Assembly (NCBI GenBank): GCA_028287505.1
Contig: JAQBPN010000093.1
Location: forward strand, 28,507-92,506
Source of the DNA: Fibrobacterota bacterium
Lineage (GTDB): Bacteria; Fibrobacterota; Fibrobacteria; UBA11236
Reading direction: 5' to 3'
DNA length: 64,000 bases
Every line of letters starts with the position of its first letter. Position 1 is the first letter of the stretch. The translations under genes and the position numbers were made by a program. The notes under the pieces were generated by a model. It saw nothing but the letters and a program-made list of their open reading frames with translations, made no database searches and was not told the DNA's origin. Shown here in pieces: positions 59,255-64,000 of the stretch.

Positions 59255-60069
59255 ATAGTGCTCACGGAGCGCCGCTTTATCAACCATTCCAACGCCGTCT
59301 CTTCTAAGCGCTCTTTTTCATAATCCAACGTAATCACATGGTTCCCCCGGTTGAAGACAACCAGGGTCTTATCCTCCGAGCCGAGCCGCCTGATCAGCAT
59401 TTCGCTCCCGGCGAAGTCGCTGGTCGTATCATGGATGCTGTGGAGGATGAGGGTGGGGCAGACCACCTTGGGAATGTACGCGGAGAATCCGCGCGCGGCC
59501 TCTACCACGCTGACCATGGAGCGCGTGGCCATGGCGTGGTATGCGATATGGCTTTCCGTTCCGGCGGGATCCGCGATGGGGCCGGGCAGGCGCTTGGCCA
59601 TGATGGCGGGAAGCGGGACACGGCCGACCAACCACCGGTTGGGGAGACCGCAGGTGGCGCCGGAAGGAGTCAGGAAAGGCGCGATCAGGACGAGGTTGGC
59701 CACCGGCCTGCGCGCGGCCAATTGCAGGCCGAGAAGGCCGCCCATGGACAGGCCGCAAACGGAAACGCGATCATGGGCCGCGGCCAGGGCGTCGAATTCG
59801 CTTTCGGCCGCCGCCAGAAAGTCCGGGAAACGGGTGGGCTCGAGGTCCGACAACCGGGTGCCGTGGCCTTTGAGCAATGGGCCCCGGCAGCGGAAGCCGG
59901 CTTGGGCGACCCGATCGCCTAGAAAGCGGAGTTCGCGGGGCGAGGAAGACCATCCGTGCAGGAAAAGGACCGCATGAGAGCCTTCTCCCATGGCGAACGG
60001 TTCCGCCCCCAGTATCACGCCGGTTACCGGATCCCTTTGCCAGGGCTTTTCCAGTTGGATGCCCTTCAC
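59197..60069 (-). CDS. Alpha/beta hydrolase (carboxylesterase/lysophospholipase-like)
   Basis: 290 residues. Oxyanion region VLFLHGWSSSPRELRFLGD, nucleophile elbow GLSMGGLLG, an acid in LILHSIHDTTSDF and His in NRGNHVITLD give a complete triad. No signal peptide. Substrate may be a carboxyl ester or monoacylglycerol. The last ~19 residues (GVGSRESGEKRKPGEP) come from the palindromic element 59087-59254. The neighbouring LOG gene ends 7 bases upstream of its start. Confidence 0.88.
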   Translation of the reverse strand: MKGIQLEKPWQRDPVTGVILGAEPFAMGEGSHAVLFLHGWSSSPRELRFLGDRVAQAGFRCRGPLLKGHGTRLSDLEPTRFPDFLAAAESEFDALAAAHDRVSVCGLSMGGLLGLQLAARRPVANLVLIAPFLTPSGATCGLPNRWLVGRVPLPAIMAKRLPGPIADPAGTESHIAYHAMATRSMVSVVEAARGFSAYIPKVVCPTLILHSIHDTTSDFAGSEMLIRRLGSEDKTLVVFNRGNHVITLDYEKERLEETALEWLIKRRSVSTIPSGVGSRESGEKRKPGEP

Positions 60070-60076
60070 GGAGGTG

Positions 60077-60928
60077 TCAGCCCTTCTTGGAAGTCTTCTT
60101 CTTGGCGTCGGCCGATTTCTTCTTTTTGGAATCGGCGTCGCTGTTCACCCGGAGTCCCTTGGTCACGTATTCGAACGCTTCCTCCACGGTGGCGCAGATC
60201 TTGAAAAGGTTCAGATCCTCCGGACTGATCATGCCCGTTTCCACCAGGTAGTCCAGGTTCAGGACCTTGCTCCAGAATTCCGCGCCGTAAAGCACCACCA
60301 CCATCTTCTTGGTGATGCGCTCGGTCTGGACCAGGGTCAGCACCTCCATCATTTCGTCCAGGGTTCCGAATCCGCCCGGGAACATGATGATGGCCTTGGC
60401 CATGTACACGAACCAGAACTTGCGGACGAAGAAGTAGTGGAACTCGAAATTGAGATGGGAGGAGATATACGGATTGGCGTGCTGCTCGAAAGGCAGGTGG
60501 ATGTTGAGGCCGATGGACGGCGCGTGGGCGAGATGGGCCCCTTTGTTGGAGGCCTCCATGATGCCGGGGCCGCCGCCGGAGCAGATGGCGTATTGGTTCT
60601 TCTGGGATTTGTTCCACTCGGAAAGCCGCCGGGAGAGCTCCACGGCTTCTTCGTAATAACGGGACATTTCCAGATTATGGACGGCCTTCCTTACGGCCGC
60701 CACCGGGGACTTGGGATCCTTCCGGAGCTTCCTCAGATTGGCTGCGGCCACCCGTTTGGGGAGGATGCGGGCGGAGCCGAAGAAGACGATGGTGTCGTCG
60801 ATGCCGAACTGCCGGAACCGGTATTCCGGCTCCAGGAATTCCGCCAGGATGCGGATGGCCCGGCCATCCTTATTGTGGAGGAATTCCTTATTCATGAACG
60901 AAAACGGAACCAGACCTGATTTACCCAT
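60077..60928 (-). CDS. LOG-family protein (nucleotide 5'-monophosphate phosphoribohydrolase-like)
   Basis: 283 residues (272 if ATG 60895, MNKEFLHNK, is used). The LOG signature PGGFGTLDEMMEVLTLVQ, plus CSGGGPGIMEASNKGA, identifies the family, which releases free base and ribose-5-phosphate from nucleoside monophosphates. The C-terminus is Lys-rich (SKKKKSADAKKKTSKKG), which is not usual. It lies upstream of the hydrolase in the same direction. Confidence 0.9.
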   Translation of the reverse strand: MGKSGLVPFSFMNKEFLHNKDGRAIRILAEFLEPEYRFRQFGIDDTIVFFGSARILPKRVAAANLRKLRKDPKSPVAAVRKAVHNLEMSRYYEEAVELSRRLSEWNKSQKNQYAICSGGGPGIMEASNKGAHLAHAPSIGLNIHLPFEQHANPYISSHLNFEFHYFFVRKFWFVYMAKAIIMFPGGFGTLDEMMEVLTLVQTERITKKMVVVLYGAEFWSKVLNLDYLVETGMISPEDLNLFKICATVEEAFEYVTKGLRVNSDADSKKKKSADAKKKTSKKG

Positions 60929-61094
60929 AGTATTAGCGTGTCTTCCTTTTCAAGGAATGTACTTGTTTGACAATCCCGACGATATCCCCAGTCTTACATT
61001 TTTAACATTTTTTTTCAACCATGCCCGGACGAATCGCCGGTCTCCGCCGCATAGGTTGTAGCCGGGCGCCGGCAGGTGGTATGATTTCCCCGTG

Positions 61095-62159
61095 ATGACT
61101 CTTACCTCCAGCCGCTTTTGGCTCAAGAGTTCCCAACTGGTGCGTTGGCGCCTGCGTGGTCTCCTGGGCTTGCTGCCGATGCGGACACCCGGGTCCCGCA
61201 GCCTTGAGGACCGGAATCCTTTCGCCGCCCGCTATCGCATCGCCTATATGTTCACGGGAACCTACGGGGACTTCGTCCAGATCCTGCGGCCGCTGCAATG
61301 CCTGGTGGCCGCGTTTCCCAATGCGGAAATCCTGCTCCACGGGGCCGACCGCTACGCGAGGGAGTTCAGTTCGGAACTGCCGGCCGCCCTCCGCATCGCC
61401 AGGGCCCGGGAGCCGCTCCGGTGGGCCTTCGATCCTGTCGATCTGATGGTGACCAATTGCGTTGGTGTTTATCGCGTGCGCCTGGATTTCGCGGCCCGTT
61501 TCTGCGCCAAGCGCGCTTTCGGATTCCGCCATTCCCACGAGACCCGCCGCGGCGGTTACGCGGCCACGGTTCCCCTGCTGCCGGAAGTGCGCAGCTTCGC
61601 GGAGGAGAACATGCGGGTCCTGGATCTCGCCGGTATTCCGTCCTTCGTGATACCCATGCGCATGGGCGCCGGAGAACCCGATCAGGAAGCGTTGGAAAGC
61701 ATGTTCCCCGGCGAGGACGTGCCCGCGTGGGGGAAGGGCAAAATCCTTTTCCACATCGGCAGCGCGGGCCTGAAACGGGATTTCGGCCTGAAAATCTATA
61801 CGCGCCTGGTATTCGGCATCCTGAAAAAGCTGGATGGAAAGCCCGTGGAAGTGGTGATGGGTCCGGGAGACGAGGATATCGCCCTGGAAGTGCGGACCGG
61901 AACGGGTTTCGTGCCGCAGATGTTCCCCCTTTCACGTCTCATCCGCATCCTGCGATCCTTCGAAGGCACCGTGCTCTGCTTCAACAGTTTCCCCGCCCAC
62001 ATCTGCCACTATCTCGGTCGCTCCGCCATAGTCATGCACCGCGAGGCCGTTCCGTACGGTTACGACTGCGCGCCTCTGCACAGGCAGGTGGTCCTGACCG
62101 CGGAAAAAGCTTGGGATCTTGGCGAGGTTTGGGAAGCCCTGCAGGACGAACAGGCCTGA
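61095..62159 (+). CDS. GT9-like glycosyltransferase (diverged)
   Basis: About 354 residues. A Rossmann-like start after a basic leader (RIAYMFTGTYGDFVQILRPL), KILFHIGSAGLKRDFGL for the nucleotide-sugar site and VLCFNSFPAHICHYLG in place of the usual SGVSHLA block. It is the most diverged of three GT9-like proteins in the window. The start is ATG 61095 (GTG 61092 directly before); no ribosome binding site seen. A perfect 18-bp palindrome overlaps its stop. Confidence 0.75.
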   Translation: MTLTSSRFWLKSSQLVRWRLRGLLGLLPMRTPGSRSLEDRNPFAARYRIAYMFTGTYGDFVQILRPLQCLVAAFPNAEILLHGADRYAREFSSELPAALRIARAREPLRWAFDPVDLMVTNCVGVYRVRLDFAARFCAKRAFGFRHSHETRRGGYAATVPLLPEVRSFAEENMRVLDLAGIPSFVIPMRMGAGEPDQEALESMFPGEDVPAWGKGKILFHIGSAGLKRDFGLKIYTRLVFGILKKLDGKPVEVVMGPGDEDIALEVRTGTGFVPQMFPLSRLIRILRSFEGTVLCFNSFPAHICHYLGRSAIVMHREAVPYGYDCAPLHRQVVLTAEKAWDLGEVWEALQDEQA

Positions 62160-62189
62160 ACGTTCAGGCCGCCTCCGTCCTCGGGACGG
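62153..62189. repeat. Perfect palindrome and hairpin at the end of the GT9-like gene
   Basis: GGCCTGAACGTTCAGGCC (62153-62170) is a perfect 18-bp palindrome spanning the stop codon. CCGTCC-TCG-GGACGG follows at 62175-62189. No T-run. Possibly a two-hairpin transcription end. Confidence 0.6.
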
Positions 62190-62393
62190 CAGGAATTGCC
62201 TCTCCCGGACGCGGGGACGGTAAAAACTTCCCCATCCATTCGGTATCGGCAGAAAAGGGTCTCCGGCTTTAACTTTATTTTTAAAGGCATTTTCTGCCCC
62301 TGGTTCGGTAAATTGCCGCTCCTGACCGTAAACCTCCCGGGGGCGTTGCCCCTTTTCACGATGCATTGGGCGTTTCCGTCCTCTCTCCGACCA

Positions 62394-62409
62394 TGGCACG
62401 GGCGTTGCT
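62394..62409 (+). promoter_or_regulatory. Sigma-54 promoter of the flagellar operon
   Basis: TGGCAC (62394-62399), a 5-base spacer and TTGCT (62405-62409): the GG and GC pairs lie 10 bases apart as sigma-54 requires. Transcription would start near 62420, just before the AAAGGA of flgB (62423-62428). Confidence 0.85.
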
Positions 62410-62437
62410 TATTTCCGACTTGAAAGGAAAACCTCGC

Positions 62438-62857
62438 ATGTTCCTCAAGGAAGCCCTGTTCGCAAGAACTTCCATCCCCCTGGTGGCGAAAAGCCTGGAC
62501 GCCTGCACGTTGCGCGGCCGGGCCATCGCCAACAACCTGGCGAATATCACCACGCCCGGGTACCAGCGGATCGATGTGGCTTTCGAGGACCGTCTCAAGG
62601 CGGCACTGGATGAAAAGCAGATCACCGGCAGCAAGGATCAGACCGGCCACCAGAATCTGGGACGGCCGAACCTGGACAATGTGCAGGCGGTCGCATACCG
62701 TTCGCAGGATCCCACCCTGCCCGGAGAGATCAACAACGTGGACGTGGATATGGAAGCCGCAAAGCTCGCGGAAAACCAGCTCCTGTACATGTTCGGGATC
62801 AAGTTCATCCAGGAACGCAAAGGCGATATCAGCTCGGCGATTGCCGGGCATGCATAA
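62438..62857 (+). CDS. flgB: Flagellar basal-body rod protein FlgB
   Basis: 139 residues. Proximal rod subunit of the flagellar basal body. Seen: LRGRAIANNLANITTPGYQRIDVAFED at the N-terminus and a helical C-terminus. ATG 62438 has AAAGGA 9 bases upstream, behind a sigma-54 promoter. First gene of the operon flgB-flgC-small ORF-fliE. Confidence 0.94.
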   Translation: MFLKEALFARTSIPLVAKSLDACTLRGRAIANNLANITTPGYQRIDVAFEDRLKAALDEKQITGSKDQTGHQNLGRPNLDNVQAVAYRSQDPTLPGEINNVDVDMEAAKLAENQLLYMFGIKFIQERKGDISSAIAGHA

Positions 62858-62877
62858 CGGCGGGGTAGGGTAGACGC

Positions 62878-63384
62878 ATGGGCATGATTGATATGTTCTC
62901 GGGATTGTCGATAAGCGCCAGCGGCCTCCGCGCCCAACGCATGCGGCAGAACGTGATTTCCAGCAACCTGGCCAACGCGGAAACCACCCGTACCAAAGAG
63001 GGCGGCCCCTACAAGCGCCAGTTCGTGGTGCTGCGGGAGAACCCGGCGGATCCGGAAAAGCGGTTCATTTTCGGCCCGGACAAGATGCAGGGTTTCACCA
63101 CCCATGACAACCATATCCCCATTCCCGATCCGGGCCTGCCCCTTGGCAAGGACCATGTCGGCAGCGGGGTGGAGGTGGCTTCCATCGAGCAGGATCAGAC
63201 TCCGGCCAAACTGGTTTACGATCCCAGCCATCCCGACGCCAACAGCGAAGGCTATGTGGCCATGCCCAACGTGAACGTGGTGCAGGAAATGACCGATATG
63301 ATTACGGCCACGCGCTCCTATGAAGCGAGCGTGACGGCGATGAACTCGACCAAGGCCATGCTGATGAAGGCCTTGGACATTTGA
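62878..63384 (+). CDS. flgC: Flagellar basal-body rod protein FlgC
   Basis: 168 residues. Rod subunit joined to FlgB. Family motifs: LSISASGLRAQRMRQNVISSNLANAET, VYDPSHPDANSEGYVAMPNVNVVQEMTDMI and SYEASVTAMNSTKAMLMKALDI. Follows flgB by 20 bases. Confidence 0.96.
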   Translation: MGMIDMFSGLSISASGLRAQRMRQNVISSNLANAETTRTKEGGPYKRQFVVLRENPADPEKRFIFGPDKMQGFTTHDNHIPIPDPGLPLGKDHVGSGVEVASIEQDQTPAKLVYDPSHPDANSEGYVAMPNVNVVQEMTDMITATRSYEASVTAMNSTKAMLMKALDI

Positions 63385-63421
63385 TGACGATTGAGATTGC
63401 GGTTGTGAAGAGGATGAACCG

Positions 63422-63775
63422 ATGGCTTTGAACGGAATAGGCGGAGGCGATGCCGGGTCGGCGCTGGACAGGTTCCAGGCGCTCCGGGATTCCGCCAAGA
63501 AGAAGCTCGCCGGCGCGGACGGGCAGACCAGCCTCGCGGATCTGATCAAACGCAAGCAAGCGGAACTGGGAACGGCGGCCACGGGCGCTTCGGCGACCGG
63601 TTTCGCGGCCCGGACTTCGGCGGAGCGCATCCCGTCGAAACCGGCCGCGGCTCCCTTTCCCGGAAATCCGGCTTCGGCCGGGACCACCGGATCCGCGGCT
63701 TATGGCCGGTCCGGAGGCATTCAGAAACAAGACCCCAAGCCGACCCTCGGGCGGCATGTGGATTTCATGGCGTAG
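63422..63775 (+). CDS. Small unrecognised protein inside the flagellar operon
   Basis: 117 residues. It is Ala/Gly/Pro-rich and mostly low-complexity, with no signal peptide or domain. It lies between flgC and fliE, which are normally adjacent, and ends 28 bases before fliE. Short direct tracts such as AGSALDRFQALRDSAKKKL could form one helix. It may be lineage-specific flagellar protein. Confidence 0.6.
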   Translation: MALNGIGGGDAGSALDRFQALRDSAKKKLAGADGQTSLADLIKRKQAELGTAATGASATGFAARTSAERIPSKPAAAPFPGNPASAGTTGSAAYGRSGGIQKQDPKPTLGRHVDFMA

Positions 63776-63803
63776 GCGACGAGCCACTCTAGGAGATGAC
63801 GAT

Positions 63804-64000
63804 ATGGCAGACTTGAACCCCATATTCAACGTAGGACCTCCCAAGGAGATCGAGCTGGCGCCTGCAAGCCAGCCCTCGATCAAACCCAAGGAAGGCGGCG
63901 CGAATTTCAACGATATGTTCACCGGCTTCCTCAAGGACGTCAACGAGATGCAGTTGAAGGCGGATCAATCCATCCAGAAGATGGTATCCGGCGAAGTCAA
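63804..64000 (+). CDS. fliE: Flagellar hook-basal body protein FliE (partial)
   Basis: The first 65 codons are visible; the window ends inside the gene. NFNDMFTGFLKDVNEMQLKADQSIQKMVSGE is the FliE core that joins the MS ring to the rod. ATG 63804 has AGGAG 8 bases upstream. Position after flgBC is the usual order. Confidence 0.92.
   Translation, partial: MADLNPIFNVGPPKEIELAPASQPSIKPKEGGANFNDMFTGFLKDVNEMQLKADQSIQKMVSGEV

Overview
The window is a dense, GC-rich (estimated low-60s percent by eye) chromosomal segment of a Gram-negative, flagellated bacterium. The Gram-negative call rests on an LpxH-type lipid A hydrolase, an OmpA-family protein with five thrombospondin type-3 repeats, several secreted beta-barrel-like proteins, three GT9 (heptosyltransferase-like) enzymes and the start of a flagellar operon (flgB, flgC, fliE). 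A B12-dependent ribonucleotide reductase and MqnA of the futalosine menaquinone pathway fit an anaerobic or facultative lineage. The mix resembles Fibrobacterota or another FCB-group or Acidobacteria-like lineage, but this is inference; no rRNA or tRNA gene was seen. There is no prophage, IS transposase or CRISPR array.

Layout. 1-5.4 kb: 3' end of nrdJ, a YyaL/DUF255 thioredoxin-like protein, a DUF167 protein, a hairpin-rich intergenic region, HU, and mqnA overlapping a convergent hydrolase. 6-13 kb: a zinc-ribbon pseudokinase, a Rieske protein, YceI, transaldolase, a small unknown gene, DUF423 and acetyl-CoA synthetase. 13-19 kb: a large secreted protein, a DUF3078-like protein and a 737-residue EF-hand membrane protein. 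19-22.3 kb: hisE-hisG, a signal-peptide-bearing phage tail-tube-like protein, 2-Cys peroxiredoxin and a methyltransferase. 22.5-28 kb: glycogen phosphorylase, a PRPP-synthase-like protein, a GT9 enzyme and a ComEC-like metallo-hydrolase lipoprotein. 28-36 kb: a receptor Ser/Thr kinase, an outer-membrane protein, OmpA-TSP3, an HDOD protein, LarC and an unknown gene. 36.5-42 kb: LpxH, a [2Fe-2S] ferredoxin, two near-identical TlpA-like proteins flanking an RluA-type pseudouridine synthase, and a PAS-PP2C phosphatase. 42-49.5 kb: a coupled galE-AAA-VWA operon, GT2, a diguanylate cyclase and GT9. 49.6-54 kb: ddl-tsaB-rimI, a cyclophilin and a YdcF-like protein. 54-62 kb: a GH2 family protein, prepilin peptidase, CysA ATPase, a hydrolase, a LOG protein and GT9. 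62.4-64 kb: a flagellar operon behind an excellent sigma-54 promoter.

Most genes are housekeeping or envelope genes in short operons, often with overlapping stop and start codons. Signalling is well represented: an active kinase, a pseudokinase, a PP2C phosphatase, a GGDEF protein and an HDOD protein.

The most unusual feature is a set of small palindromic or duplicating elements that interact with gene ends. Two copies of a ~170-bp inverted-repeat element lie at the 3' ends of two unrelated genes, in the same orientation and reading frame, and supply similar C-terminal tails and the stop codons. A perfect 17-bp hairpin sits in frame inside the YyaL gene. Two other unrelated genes are each followed, exactly 43 bp downstream, by a near copy of their own last codons and stop, with a shared AAGGCTCGC core. 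Other highlights are the secreted tail-tube-like protein beside hisG, the zinc-ribbon pseudokinase with its catalytic Asp replaced by Cys, and a probable CTG start in larC.
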